16,187 nucleotides of DNA. It comes from DASUFI01 sp036274635 (lineage in GTDB: Bacteria > Planctomycetota > B15-G4). Below, in pieces: positions 1 to 8,137 of this stretch. Below the pieces are notes generated by a model. That model was not told where the DNA came from, searched no databases, and was given only the letters and a program-made list of their open reading frames with translations. A program made the translations under genes and the position numbers. Where the stretch lies: positions 1 to 16,187 of the forward strand of contig DASUFI010000107.1 in the NCBI GenBank assembly GCA_036274635.1, written 5' to 3'. Every line of letters begins with the position of its first letter. The stretch's first letter is position 1.

Positions 1-2
1 TG

Positions 3-1007
3 GCCACCGACACCGACGGCTACACGCAGTGGCTGCCCGATGCCCTGCTGCCCGGCGCCGCCAGCTACTCCTTCTTCGTGGGCACGACGACCAGCGTCTT
101 CGCGGACGGCTTCGAGGGCCCGGGCGACAACGGCTGGACGCACGTGCAGCTCGCGACGCAGGACGACTGGCAGCGCGGCGCGCCCCTGGGCAAGGCCGGC
201 GACCCGGCCGCGGCCGAGCAGGGCAGCGCGGTGTGGGGCAACGACCTCGGAGGCTCCGGCTTCAATGGCGAGTACCAGCCCGACGTGCACAACCGGCTCG
301 AGTCGCCGGCCATCTCCACGCTGGGCCAGCACGGCCTGCGCCTGCGCTTCCAGCGCTGGCTCACGGTGGAGGACGGCTTCTACGACCAGGCCACGGTGCT
401 GGTGAACGGCGTGCCGGTGTGGAGCAACCCGGCCACGCCCGGGGGCGGCACGGCGCACACCCTCGACTCGGCCTGGACGCCGCAGGACCTGGACGTCTCG
501 GCGCTGGCGGACGATCAGGCCGCCGTGCACCTGCGCTTCGAGCTGCAGTCCGACGGCGGGCTGCAGTTCGGGGGCTGGAACATCGACGACCTGAAGCTGG
601 TCACGGTGGCGCCGGGCACGCTGCCGCCGCTGGTGGCCTCGGCCGTGCACGTCTCGGCCGCGCAGGGCGGCAGCGTGGCGCTGTCGCTGGACGCCGGCGC
701 GGCCTTCGCGGGCCGCACCTACCTCGTGCTCGTCTCGGCCACGGGCAGCTCGCCCACGCCGGTGGGCTCGGTGCTGCTGCCGCTGCACTTCGACCCCGTC
801 ACGAACCTCGGGATCTCGCTGGTGAACACGCCCATCTTCGGCGGCTTCCTCGGTACGCTCTCGCCGCAGGGCACGGCCGCGGCCACGTTCGCGTCGCCGC
901 CGGCCGCGATCCCGGAGCTGCCAGGCCTCACGCTGACCTTCGCCTTCCTCACGCTGGGCCCGATCGACTTCGCGAGCAACGCGGTGGGGGTGCAGTACCA
1001 GCCCTGA
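3..1007 (+). CDS. C-terminal part of a large secreted protein (beta-sandwich plus planctomycete-type C-terminal domain)
   Basis: The reading frame is open from the first bases of the window, so the gene begins upstream and only its last 334 codons are seen; an internal ATG at 78 is not the natural start. The visible part begins with a DTDGYTQW stretch. About 150 residues follow that resemble a MAM or immune-inhibitor-A type jelly roll: DDWQRGAP, VWGNDLG, NGEYQPDVHN, LRLRFQRWLTVEDGFYDQA, FGGWNIDDLKLV. After a short linker comes a Gly/Ala-rich domain with LSLDAGAAFAGRTYLVL, LLPLHFDP and FASNAVGVQYQP. I associate this last domain with the C-termini of exported planctomycete proteins. No catalytic motif lies in the visible part, so the enzyme class is unknown; a secreted metallopeptidase is one guess. 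It ends convergently, 12 bases from the kinase gene on the other strand. Confidence 0.85.
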   Translation, partial: ATDTDGYTQWLPDALLPGAASYSFFVGTTTSVFADGFEGPGDNGWTHVQLATQDDWQRGAPLGKAGDPAAAEQGSAVWGNDLGGSGFNGEYQPDVHNRLESPAISTLGQHGLRLRFQRWLTVEDGFYDQATVLVNGVPVWSNPATPGGGTAHTLDSAWTPQDLDVSALADDQAAVHLRFELQSDGGLQFGGWNIDDLKLVTVAPGTLPPLVASAVHVSAAQGGSVALSLDAGAAFAGRTYLVLVSATGSSPTPVGSVLLPLHFDPVTNLGISLVNTPIFGGFLGTLSPQGTAAATFASPPAAIPELPGLTLTFAFLTLGPIDFASNAVGVQYQP

Positions 1008-1023
1008 GGGCCGCGTCCCTCAG
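1004..1023. terminator. Stem-loop containing both convergent stop codons
   Basis: CTGAGGG (1004-1010) and CCCTCAG (1017-1023) form a perfect 7-bp stem around the 6-base loop CCGCGT. The TGA of the secreted-protein gene (1005-1007) lies in the left arm. The complement of the kinase gene's TGA (1020-1022) lies in the right arm. There is no T-tract on either strand, so intrinsic termination is not certain. Its position, with 12 bases between two convergent genes, makes a bidirectional terminator or 3-prime end stabiliser the natural reading. Confidence 0.4.
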
Positions 1024-3692
1024 CGGGTCGCGATCTCGTCCAGCTTCGCCCTGACCTCTTCGACGAAGTTCTCGACGACGACGACCCGCAGTGCGCGGTC
1101 GTCGGGCAGCAGGGGCTTGTTCATCAGGAAGCGGCCGTCGGGAGTGGGGAGGAAGCCGACCGAGAAGAAGCTCGTGTCGTACTCGCCCTTGAACATCAGG
1201 TGCGGCGCGCCGAAGGCCAGGTCGGCCTGTTGCGCCACCGGCACCGCGCAGAATTCGTCGTCCCTGCGGAAGTAGAGCTCGCTGCCGTCGAGGGACCAGC
1301 GCGGACACGCTCCTCCGCCGTTCGTGACCTGCACGCGCCGGTTCCCGCCGGGGAAAGCGACGACGAAGACCTCCGGATGCCCGTCCTCGTCCGAGACGTA
1401 GGCGACCCACCGGCCGTCGGGCGAGAATTGCGGGTCGTAGGCATTGCCCTTGACCTGCACCAACGGGCGGGCGGGGCTGGAGCCGTCGGCGGCCACGACC
1501 TGCACCTCCGCTCCCGACGGGCCCGGGCCCATCAGCGCGATCCAGAGGCCGTCGCGACTCCAGCTGCGCGGCATCGCCTCCCCCTCGGGGGTGAGGCGCT
1601 GCTCCTCGCCTCCGGCGAGATCCCGCACGACGACATGCAGGGCTCCGCTGGTCCCCGAGACGTAGCTGAGCCTTGCTCCGTCGGGAGAGAACACGGGGCC
1701 ACCGGAGACTCCGGCCTCGACCGTCAGGCGGCGCGGCGTCCGCTCGGCGAGCGGCAGGCGCAGGTCGGCGGTGTAGATCCGGGGCACGGTGTTGCTGCGG
1801 CCGAAGGCGAGCAGCTTCCCGTCGGCGGAGAGGCTCGGCGTCTGGTAGTCCAGCTTCTCGGGCGTCGCGAGCTCCTCCAGGCCGTCGCGGGACACCCACC
1901 AGAGCTGGCTCTGTCCGCTGCCTTCGACCTTGGGCTGGTAGACGAGCGTCCCAGCGAGCGAGACCGCCAGCGTCGCCTCTCCGATGTTCGCACCCACCCG
2001 CAGCCCTTCGGCGATCAGCACCTCGCCGCCGCGGCACTGCTTCGTCCGGGGATCGAAGCGGCGCGCCCACAACGATTCGCTGCGGACGTAGAGCAGCGCG
2101 CCCTCGCGCTCGGAGAACGGCACGTAGCCGGGATTCGTCGCGTCGCGCTGGACGGTGCGCTGCTCGTGGGAGTCGAGGTCGACCACGTCGATGCGCCCCT
2201 GGGTCCCTTCGGCGCCCATCCACACCGTGAAGAGCAGCGCGTGCTCCCCGGGCAGGAACCAGGGCGACGCCTGGTTGTAGTCGCCTCCGGCCCGGTCGAG
2301 GGTGGTCAATCGACTGCTGCTCCCGTCGTCGGGATCCACGGCGTAGAGCTCGTCGTCCGCGACCGCGAGCCGGCCATCCGGGCCCCAGGACATCCCGGCA
2401 AAACCGAGCTGGGGCCGGATCAGCTGCGGCTTGCCGCCGTCGAGCGTGACGCGCCACAGGGCGCGGACGTCGCCGTTGAAGAAGGCGATCGAGCGCCCGT
2501 CGGGAGAGAAGCACAGGTCGGTCGCCGCGTCCGTCCCGGGCAGCAGGCGCGGCTCGACGTCGCCGAGGTCGCGCAGGTAGATGCCGGCGTGCCTCGTGGA
2601 CGAGGTGATCGCGACGGAACGTCCGTCCGGCGAGACCGCGAGGCCCATGATCCCGTCGCCCGGCTTTTCCACGACGTCGGGCAGCGTGACCGTGAATCGT
2701 GTCGGCGACGGCCGCTGGGCGCGCTGCGGTTCGTCCGAGGCAAGTCGTGTCGCGAAGGCGGCGGCGACCGCGCTCGCGACCGCGGCGACGACGACGATCG
2801 CCACGGCCTTCGACGTCGACGTGCGCACCGTCTTCGCTGCGCCCGCCGGCTCCGATCGCGCGAGCTCCAGCTGGCGACGGACCTCGCCCATGTCGCGGAG
2901 CCGCGCGCGCGGGTCCTTGACCAGGCAGTCGGCGAGCAGGGCATGCACGCGCTGCGGCGTCCCGGCCGGAAGCCGGGTGAGGTCGGGCTCGGTGTGCAGC
3001 ACCGCGCCGAGCACGTCGGACAGCGTCTCGCCCGCGAAGGCGCGCCGGCCGGTGAGGCACTCGTGGAGCACGCAGCCGAAGGCCCACACGTCGACGCGCC
3101 GGTCGATCGGCGTGCCGCGCGCCTGCTCGGGCGCCATGTAGGTGGGGGTGCCCAGCAGCCGGCCAGCCTCCGTGGAGAGCACGCTGTCGGAGGAGCGTGG
3201 CTCGCCCGTGCCTGCCGGCTTGGCCAGCCCGAAGTCCAGCAGCTTCACCTTGCCCTCGGGCGTCATGCGGACGTTGGCCGGCTTGAGGTCGCGGTGGATG
3301 ACGCCGGCCTCGTGCGCGGCCTCGAGGCCCTCGGCGATCTGGCGGCCGACGTCGAGCGCCTCGTCGAGCGGCAGCGGCCCGCGCTTCAGGCGCTCGTCGA
3401 GCGACTCGCCGGGCACCAGCTCGAGTACGAGGAAGCACGTGTCGCCCACCTGGTCCACGCCGAAGATCTGCGCGACGCCCGGATGGTTCAGGGAGGCCAG
3501 CGTCTTCGCCTCGCGCTCGAATCGACGGAGGCGCTCCTCGTCGGCGGCGAAGTGCTCGGGCAGGACCTTGATCGCGACCTCGCGCTGCAGGCGCGTGTCG
3601 CGAGCGCGCCAGACCTCGCCCATCGTCCCCGCGCCGAGGGGAGCGAGGATCTCGTAGCTGCTCAGCATCGATCCGACGGCGAGCCTGGCCAT
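1020..3692 (-). CDS. Membrane Ser/Thr protein kinase with C-terminal PD40/TolB-like beta-propeller
   Basis: The protein is 890 aa if it starts at the ATG at 3692. An ATG eight codons later at 3668, and an open frame up to 3833, are alternatives; none has a clear Shine-Dalgarno sequence, and the kinase fold begins right after both ATGs. Kinase residues visible: glycine loop G20-A-G-T-M-G, VAIK lysine K42, alpha-C glutamate E61, HRDLKPAN with catalytic D135, DFG 153-155, APE 187-189 and the DVWAFG helix near 201. The activation segment (158-184) is rich in Ser and Thr. A single hydrophobic Ala/Val helix at about 296-315 is the membrane anchor. The remaining 570 residues carry repeated SPDG-type motifs (354, 396, about 442, about 756) typical of WD40-like propellers, presumably on the far side of the membrane as a sensor or protein-binding surface. 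Its substrate is unknown. It has no obvious operon partner: 153 bases separate it from oppC. Confidence 0.93.
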   Translation of the reverse strand: MARLAVGSMLSSYEILAPLGAGTMGEVWRARDTRLQREVAIKVLPEHFAADEERLRRFEREAKTLASLNHPGVAQIFGVDQVGDTCFLVLELVPGESLDERLKRGPLPLDEALDVGRQIAEGLEAAHEAGVIHRDLKPANVRMTPEGKVKLLDFGLAKPAGTGEPRSSDSVLSTEAGRLLGTPTYMAPEQARGTPIDRRVDVWAFGCVLHECLTGRRAFAGETLSDVLGAVLHTEPDLTRLPAGTPQRVHALLADCLVKDPRARLRDMGEVRRQLELARSEPAGAAKTVRTSTSKAVAIVVVAAVASAVAAAFATRLASDEPQRAQRPSPTRFTVTLPDVVEKPGDGIMGLAVSPDGRSVAITSSTRHAGIYLRDLGDVEPRLLPGTDAATDLCFSPDGRSIAFFNGDVRALWRVTLDGGKPQLIRPQLGFAGMSWGPDGRLAVADDELYAVDPDDGSSSRLTTLDRAGGDYNQASPWFLPGEHALLFTVWMGAEGTQGRIDVVDLDSHEQRTVQRDATNPGYVPFSEREGALLYVRSESLWARRFDPRTKQCRGGEVLIAEGLRVGANIGEATLAVSLAGTLVYQPKVEGSGQSQLWWVSRDGLEELATPEKLDYQTPSLSADGKLLAFGRSNTVPRIYTADLRLPLAERTPRRLTVEAGVSGGPVFSPDGARLSYVSGTSGALHVVVRDLAGGEEQRLTPEGEAMPRSWSRDGLWIALMGPGPSGAEVQVVAADGSSPARPLVQVKGNAYDPQFSPDGRWVAYVSDEDGHPEVFVVAFPGGNRRVQVTNGGGACPRWSLDGSELYFRRDDEFCAVPVAQQADLAFGAPHLMFKGEYDTSFFSVGFLPTPDGRFLMNKPLLPDDRALRVVVVENFVEEVRAKLDEIATR

Positions 3693-3805
3693 GACGAGCC
3701 CCGAGGCGGAATCCGGTCCGGCAGCGCATCGCGGCAGGCAGGGCGTTCCCCCCGGGTCCGCGCTGGCCTCGCCCCCCGGCGTCGGCCCCGGGCGCGGAGC
3801 ATACC

Positions 3806-3845
3806 CGGCTGGCCCCCGATGATCCGGAGCCATTTCGGGCAGCCG
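3806..3845 (-). terminator. Candidate terminator hairpin after oppC
   Basis: Directly after the oppC stop codon, the minus strand reads CGGCTGCCC, a loop of about 19 bases, then GGGGGCCAGCCG. This gives a GC-rich stem of about 9 bp with a one-base bulge. No T-run follows. The position suits the end of the HAD-opp transcript, but the evidence is only this stem. Confidence 0.3.
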
Positions 3846-4847
3846 TCAGCCCACCAGCCGCGGGTCCAGTGCGTCGCGCAGCGAGTCGCCCAGCGTGTTG
3901 AGCGCGGCCAGCGTGAGGGCCAGCGCGAGGCCGGGGAAGACCACCAGCCACCAGGCCACCGAGATGGCCGTGAGCTGCTCGAGGCCCTCGCTGGCCAGCA
4001 GGCCCCACGACACGCCGGGCGGCTCGACGCCGAGGCCGAGGAAGGACAGGAAGGACTCGAACAGGATCACGCGCGGCACGGTCAGCGTGAGGTAGACCAC
4101 CACCAGGCCCCAGAGGTTGGGCAGGATGTGCCGCAGCATGATGCGCGGGCCGCCCCCGCCCAGCGCGCGCGCCGCCGCCACGAAGTCGCGCTGGCGCAGC
4201 GAGAGCACCTGGCCGCGCACGACCTGCGCCATGGTCAGCCACGAGACCGCGCCGATGACGGCATAGAGGATGACCTCGCGGTCGATGCCGTATCGCGCCA
4301 GCGCGGGTCCCTGCTCGCGCAGCAGCGCGACGATCAGGATGACCACGAAGAGCAGCGGCACCGAGTAGAGCACGTCGACGAAGCGCATCATGAGGTTGTC
4401 GAGGCGGCCGCCGACGTAGCCGGCGAGCAGGCCCCAGCCCACGCCGATGACCACGGACACCAGCGAGGCGATCAGCCCCACGAGCAGCGAGACGCGCGAG
4501 CCCCAGACGAGGCGCGCGAGGACGTCGCGGCCCAGCGCGTCGCGGCCCAGCGCGCCGGAGAGCTCGCCCGTGCCGAAGAGCGCGCGGCGCACGGCGGCGC
4601 CCAGCGGGTGCGCCTCGGCCAGCTGCGCCAGCGCCGCCGGGTCGGCCGGCCCCCAGCTCGCCGCCGGCCGCGCGTTGGGGTGCGCGGCGTCCAGCGCGCT
4701 GAAGGCCGGCAGCGGCAGCGCCGGCGCCGCCAGCGAGGCGAGCAGCACCGCGCCCAGCAGCGCCAGCGCCAGCGCGCTGCCGCGCCGCCGCAGCAGGCGC
4801 CGCGCCACGCCCGCGCGCCCCGCGACGGCGGCCTCCGCGGCGCTCAC
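3846..4847 (-). CDS. oppC: Oligopeptide-type ABC transporter inner-membrane permease (OppC/DppC family)
   Basis: The protein is 333 aa with a GTG start. The GTG at 4847 overlaps the TGA of oppB in a GTGA junction, and GGAG sits 7 bases upstream; this is why I reject the long in-frame extension upstream. The N-terminal membrane helix is at about 24-46. A periplasmic stretch follows, ending in GRDALGRDVLARL (residues 101-113), the OppC hallmark. Further helices span about 118-145, 150-176, 190-215, 245-270 and 295-320. The cytoplasmic EAA loop, AAARALGGGGPRIMLRHILPN (about 224-244), contacts the ATPase. In most family members HPLGTD leads straight into the GRD motif; here HPLG (80-83) is separated from it by about 17 extra residues. 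It forms the channel with the OppB-like protein. The substrate class (peptide, nickel or other solute) cannot be told from sequence alone. Confidence 0.93.
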   Translation of the reverse strand: MSAAEAAVAGRAGVARRLLRRRGSALALALLGAVLLASLAAPALPLPAFSALDAAHPNARPAASWGPADPAALAQLAEAHPLGAAVRRALFGTGELSGALGRDALGRDVLARLVWGSRVSLLVGLIASLVSVVIGVGWGLLAGYVGGRLDNLMMRFVDVLYSVPLLFVVILIVALLREQGPALARYGIDREVILYAVIGAVSWLTMAQVVRGQVLSLRQRDFVAAARALGGGGPRIMLRHILPNLWGLVVVYLTLTVPRVILFESFLSFLGLGVEPPGVSWGLLASEGLEQLTAISVAWWLVVFPGLALALTLAALNTLGDSLRDALDPRLVG

Positions 4848-5767
4848 GCCGGCGCTCCGACCTCGATGCGCGGGTCCAGCAGCCCGTAGGCCAGGTCCAC
4901 GAGCAGGTTCAGCAGCGTGACCAGCGCGGTGTAGACCAGCACCACGCCCAGCGCGAGGTTGTAGTCGGCGTTGAAGGCCGAGTCGACGAAGTGGCTGCCC
5001 ATGCCTGCGATCGCGAAGATGCGCTCGACCACCAGCGAGCCCGAGAGGATGCCGGCCACCGCCGGCCCGAGGAAGCTGACCACCGGCAGCAGCGCCAGCC
5101 GCGCTGCGTGGCCCCACAGCACCGCGCGCGGCGAGAGGCCCTTGGCGCGCGCCGTGCGCACCCAGTCCTCGCCCAGCGCCTCGAGCAGCCCGGCGCGGAA
5201 GAGGCGCGCGATGGAGGCCGCGAAGGGCAGCCCGAGCGCGATGGACGGCAGCACCAGCTGCGCCGGCGAGCCGTAGCCCGCCACGGGGAACAGCCGCCAC
5301 GTGAACACGAAGAGCAGCACCAGCAGGCCCGCGAGCACGAAGCTGGGCAGCGCCAGGCCCAGCGTGGACGCGCCCATGAGCAGCGTGTCCACCCACGAGC
5401 CGCGCCGGGCCGCGGCCAGCGCGCCCGCCGGCAGGCCGACCAGCAGCGCCACCGCCAGCGCGCACGCGCCCAGCAGGGCCGAGATGGGCAGGCTCTCGGC
5501 CAGGATCTGGTTCACGCTGTAGTCGCGGTAGCGCAGCGAGGGCCCGAAGTCGCCGTGAGCGAGTCCGCGCATGTAGTGCAGGTACTGCACCCCCAGCGGG
5601 GCGTCCATGTCGTAGGCCGCGAGCAGGTTGGCCCGGATCACAGGGTCGGTCACCTTCTCCTGGTCGAAGGGCCCGCCCGGCACGAGACGCACGAGGAAGA
5701 AGCTGCCGCTGGCCACCAGCAGCAGGATGACCGCCGTCCAGCCCAGCCGCGCGAGCACGAGGCGCAT
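4844..5767 (-). CDS. oppB: Oligopeptide-type ABC transporter inner-membrane permease (OppB/DppB family)
   Basis: The protein is 307 aa from the ATG at 5767; a GTG codon immediately before it (5770) would add one residue. The N-terminus, RLGWTAVILLLVASGSFFLVRLVPGGPF, is the usual OppB first helix followed by the RLVPGGPF motif. GLAHGDFGPSLRYRDYSV (about 68-85) matches the family GDLGxSxxxxxPV region. Membrane helices lie at about 10-28, 95-119, 130-160, 170-190, 228-248 and 270-295. The EAA loop is at about 196-216 (LLEALGEDWVRTARAKGLSP). It lies 13 bases after the oppA stop and overlaps oppC by 4 bases, which indicates translational coupling. A six-codon minicistron spans the oppA-oppB junction, and its TGA overlaps this ATG. 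No Shine-Dalgarno sequence is visible. Confidence 0.94.
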   Translation of the reverse strand: MRLVLARLGWTAVILLLVASGSFFLVRLVPGGPFDQEKVTDPVIRANLLAAYDMDAPLGVQYLHYMRGLAHGDFGPSLRYRDYSVNQILAESLPISALLGACALAVALLVGLPAGALAAARRGSWVDTLLMGASTLGLALPSFVLAGLLVLLFVFTWRLFPVAGYGSPAQLVLPSIALGLPFAASIARLFRAGLLEALGEDWVRTARAKGLSPRAVLWGHAARLALLPVVSFLGPAVAGILSGSLVVERIFAIAGMGSHFVDSAFNADYNLALGVVLVYTALVTLLNLLVDLAYGLLDPRIEVGAPA

Positions 5768-5784
5768 CACGGCGCGGCGCTCAC
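5767..5784 (-). other. Six-codon minicistron bridging oppA and oppB
   Basis: The TGA of oppA (5783-5781) is overlapped by a GTG at 5784 that opens GTG AGC GCC GCG CCG TGA (VSAAP). Its TGA shares one base with the oppB ATG (TGATG). The oppB-oppC junction uses the same GTGA arrangement, and oppC itself starts VSAA. It could relay terminating ribosomes to oppB, or it could be chance in GC-rich sequence. No translation evidence exists here. Confidence 0.25.
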
Positions 5785-7388
5785 GGCGGGCCGACGACGG
5801 ACAGGTCGCGCAGCGGGTGCACGTCGAGCAGGTTGTCCGAGAAGCCCCGCACGCGCGGCGCCACCAGGTTCAGGTTGATGCGCTGGTAGACGGGCGCGAT
5901 GGGGAAGTCGTCCAGCAGGCGCTGCTCGGCGCGCCGGAAGAGCGCGGCGCGCGCGCCGAGGTCGGGGCACGCGCCCGCCTGGCCGACCAGCGCGTCGTAC
6001 TCCGCGTCGCGCCAGCCGGTGCGGTTGTTGCCGCTGCCCGACAGGAAGACCTCGAGAAAGGTGCCGACGTCGAGGTAGTCCGCGATCCACGAGCCCCAGG
6101 ACACGTCGTAGCGCAGGTCCTTCTGGCTGTCGAGGTAGACCTTCCAGGCCTGGTTGGCGAGGCGCGGCTGCAGGCCGAGCACGTCGCGCCACTGCGCGGC
6201 GCAGGCCTCGCAGAAGTCGCGCGTGACCTCGTTGTTGGGGTACAGCAGCTCGAAGGACGGGAAGCCCGCGCCGCCGGGGAAGCCGGCCTGCGCCAGCAGC
6301 TCGCGGGCGCGCGCCGGGTCGGGCGGCGGCAGCGTGGCGGCGGTGTAGTCCGGCATGCCCTGCGGCACGTACGAGACGGCGCCGCGCTCGCCGCCGCGCA
6401 TGACGTCGCGCGCGAGGCCCTCGCGGTCGAGCGCGAGGGTCAGCGCCTCGCGCACGCGCCGGTCGTCGAAGGGCGGCCGCGTCACGTTGAAGCGGAAGAA
6501 GGTCATGCCCGACTGCGCGCCGACGTGCGCGTCCGGCCGCGGCAGGATGGCCTCGTACAGCCCGGTGGGCGGCTTGAGCATCCAGTCCACCTGGCCCGTG
6601 AGATACATGTTGAGCTGGGTGGTGATGCCGCTGGCGGCGTAGGCGTCGATGGTGCGCAGCTGCACCTCGTCGCGGCCCCAGTAGCCGTCGAAGCGCTCCA
6701 GCCGCAGGCGGTCGCGCACGCGACGCTCCACGAGCCGGAAGGGCCCGTTGGTCACGATGTGCTCGGGCGCGTTCCAGGCCCGCCCCCAGCGCTCCACGCA
6801 GCTGCGCTTCACCGGCGCGAGCGGGTAGTAGGCCAGCAGGCGTGGCAGGCACGGGCAGGGCCGCGCGAGTCGCAGCACCAGCTCGGTGTCCGAGGGCGCC
6901 TCGATCCCGAGGCTGGCCTCGTCGGGCGGCGGGCCGTCGGCCGGGGCGCTGCTCCAGGCCTGGGCGCCGGCGACGAACCACAGCAGGTAGGCGTAGGGGG
7001 CGGCCGTGCCGGCGCGCAGGAAGCGGCGCAGGCTCCAATCGAAGTCGTGCGCGGTCACCCGGTCGCCGTCGGTCCAGCGGCTGTCCTGGCGGATCGTGAA
7101 GCGCCAGGTGAGGCCATCCGCCGAGCACTCCCAGGCCGTGGCCATGCCGGGCCGCGGATCGCCCGTGGCCGGGTCGGGCCGCGTGAGGCCCTCGAACAGC
7201 GCCGACAGCACGCGGCCCTCGGGCACTCCGGTGGCGATGGCCGGGTCCAGCGACGAGATCTCGTCCTGGTTGCAGAAGGCGAAGTCCGCGCGCGGGAGCG
7301 CCGCGCGGCCGCCCAGAGCCAGCGCGCCGGCCAGCAGCGCGCCCAGCAGCCCCGCCGCGCCCAGCAGCCTGCGGCCGTCAGAGCGCAC
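5781..7388 (-). CDS. oppA: ABC transporter periplasmic solute-binding protein (OppA/SBP family 5)
   Basis: The protein is 535 aa with a GTG start at 7388, 12 bases after the HAD stop; GAGG overlapping that stop could serve as the ribosome site. Residues 1-31 form a signal peptide (basic MRSDGRR, then a Leu/Ala/Gly core). No convincing lipobox is seen, so it is probably a soluble periplasmic protein. The mature part begins with the family pattern: EISSLDPAIATGVPEGRVLSALFEGL, GMATAWECSADGLTWRFTIR, RWTDGDRVTAHDFDWSLRRFL. Later come NGPFRLVERR, FFRFNVTRPPFDDRRVREAL and a C-terminal INLNLVAP. Length and order fit SBP family 5, which binds peptides, nickel or sugars. The ligand cannot be read from the sequence, but linkage to OppBC supports oligopeptide-type uptake. 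Confidence 0.93.
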   Translation of the reverse strand: MRSDGRRLLGAAGLLGALLAGALALGGRAALPRADFAFCNQDEISSLDPAIATGVPEGRVLSALFEGLTRPDPATGDPRPGMATAWECSADGLTWRFTIRQDSRWTDGDRVTAHDFDWSLRRFLRAGTAAPYAYLLWFVAGAQAWSSAPADGPPPDEASLGIEAPSDTELVLRLARPCPCLPRLLAYYPLAPVKRSCVERWGRAWNAPEHIVTNGPFRLVERRVRDRLRLERFDGYWGRDEVQLRTIDAYAASGITTQLNMYLTGQVDWMLKPPTGLYEAILPRPDAHVGAQSGMTFFRFNVTRPPFDDRRVREALTLALDREGLARDVMRGGERGAVSYVPQGMPDYTAATLPPPDPARARELLAQAGFPGGAGFPSFELLYPNNEVTRDFCEACAAQWRDVLGLQPRLANQAWKVYLDSQKDLRYDVSWGSWIADYLDVGTFLEVFLSGSGNNRTGWRDAEYDALVGQAGACPDLGARAALFRRAEQRLLDDFPIAPVYQRINLNLVAPRVRGFSDNLLDVHPLRDLSVVGPP

Positions 7389-7400
7389 GCGCGACGCGCC

Positions 7401-8129
7401 TCACGGCGGCAGCACGAGCCCGAAGTCCTTCTCGAGCACGGGCACCAGCTCGTCGAAGGAGCGGACCTCGTAGCGCGGCTTGGTCGCGCCGGCGAGGCCC
7501 TCGAAGCGGTTGTCGCGGTGCAGCCGCACCGGGATCATGCCCACGGCGTTGACCGGGTCCACGTCGTGCAGCGGGTTGTCGCCCACGTACATGACCTCGC
7601 GCGGGTCGAGCCCCAGCGAGGCGCACGCGCGCTGGTAGAGCTTGGGGTTCGGCTTGCTGATGCCCACCTGGTCGCTGATGAAGATGGCCGCCGGGTTCAG
7701 GTAGGGCACCACCTTGAGCAGCAGCAGCTTCTCGGCCTGCTTGAGCTCGAGGCCGTGCGTGATGACCCCCAGCACCACGTCGCCCTGCTCGTGCACGCGG
7801 CGCAGGAAGGGCAGCACGTCGGGGAACGGCTGCAGCTCGGCCTTGGTGGCGTGGTAGGCCATGATGCCCGCCGCGATGATGAGCGCGCGGTTCACGCCCG
7901 CGAAGCTGGCCGGCGGCAGGCGCGTCAGCAGCTTGTCGAAGTGCATCCCGTAGTTGCTGGTGAACTCGGAGATGACCTCGTTCAGCTCGCGCCGCACCTC
8001 GGCCACCGGCATCCGCAGCCCCTGCCGCACCATGGCCTCCACGGCCCGCTGCCGCGCCAGGGCCGCGAACTGCGTGGTGCTGAAGAGCGTGTCGTCCACA
8101 TCGAAGAGGATCGCGCTCAGCTTCGGCAC
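7401..8129 (-). CDS. HAD-superfamily hydrolase (subfamily IA phosphatase)
   Basis: The protein is 242 aa with a GTG start; the frame opens directly with the catalytic motif, leaving no room for a later start. Motif I is DVDDTLF, with nucleophile D10 and acid D12. The helical cap spans about 16-95. Motif II is VITHG (T124), motif III is GISKPNP (K159), and motif IV is VGDNPLHDV (D184, D189). These are complete, so it should be an active Mg-dependent phosphatase. The layout resembles the TIGR02253-like group of subfamily IA enzymes, for which small phosphate esters are the usual substrates. The true substrate is unknown. It is the first gene of a four-gene unit with oppA, oppB and oppC, which suggests co-expression with solute uptake, though a functional link is only inferred. 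A promoter-like element stands just upstream. Confidence 0.92.
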   Translation of the reverse strand: MPKLSAILFDVDDTLFSTTQFAALARQRAVEAMVRQGLRMPVAEVRRELNEVISEFTSNYGMHFDKLLTRLPPASFAGVNRALIIAAGIMAYHATKAELQPFPDVLPFLRRVHEQGDVVLGVITHGLELKQAEKLLLLKVVPYLNPAAIFISDQVGISKPNPKLYQRACASLGLDPREVMYVGDNPLHDVDPVNAVGMIPVRLHRDNRFEGLAGATKPRYEVRSFDELVPVLEKDFGLVLPP

Positions 8130-8137
8130 GGCCTGCG

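Noticed and set aside
3798..3803. TATGCT on the minus strand as a -10 box for the kinase gene.
   Set aside because: No -35 partner at a sensible distance, and it lies about 105 bases upstream of the start; too weak alone.
1200..4889. A very long plus-strand open frame (over 1200 codons) opposite the kinase and oppC, and a minus-strand one across 949-4242.
   Set aside because: They are antisense or frame-shifted shadows caused by high GC. They are rich in Arg, Ala, Gly and His, have no family motifs, and the true genes have full domain signatures.
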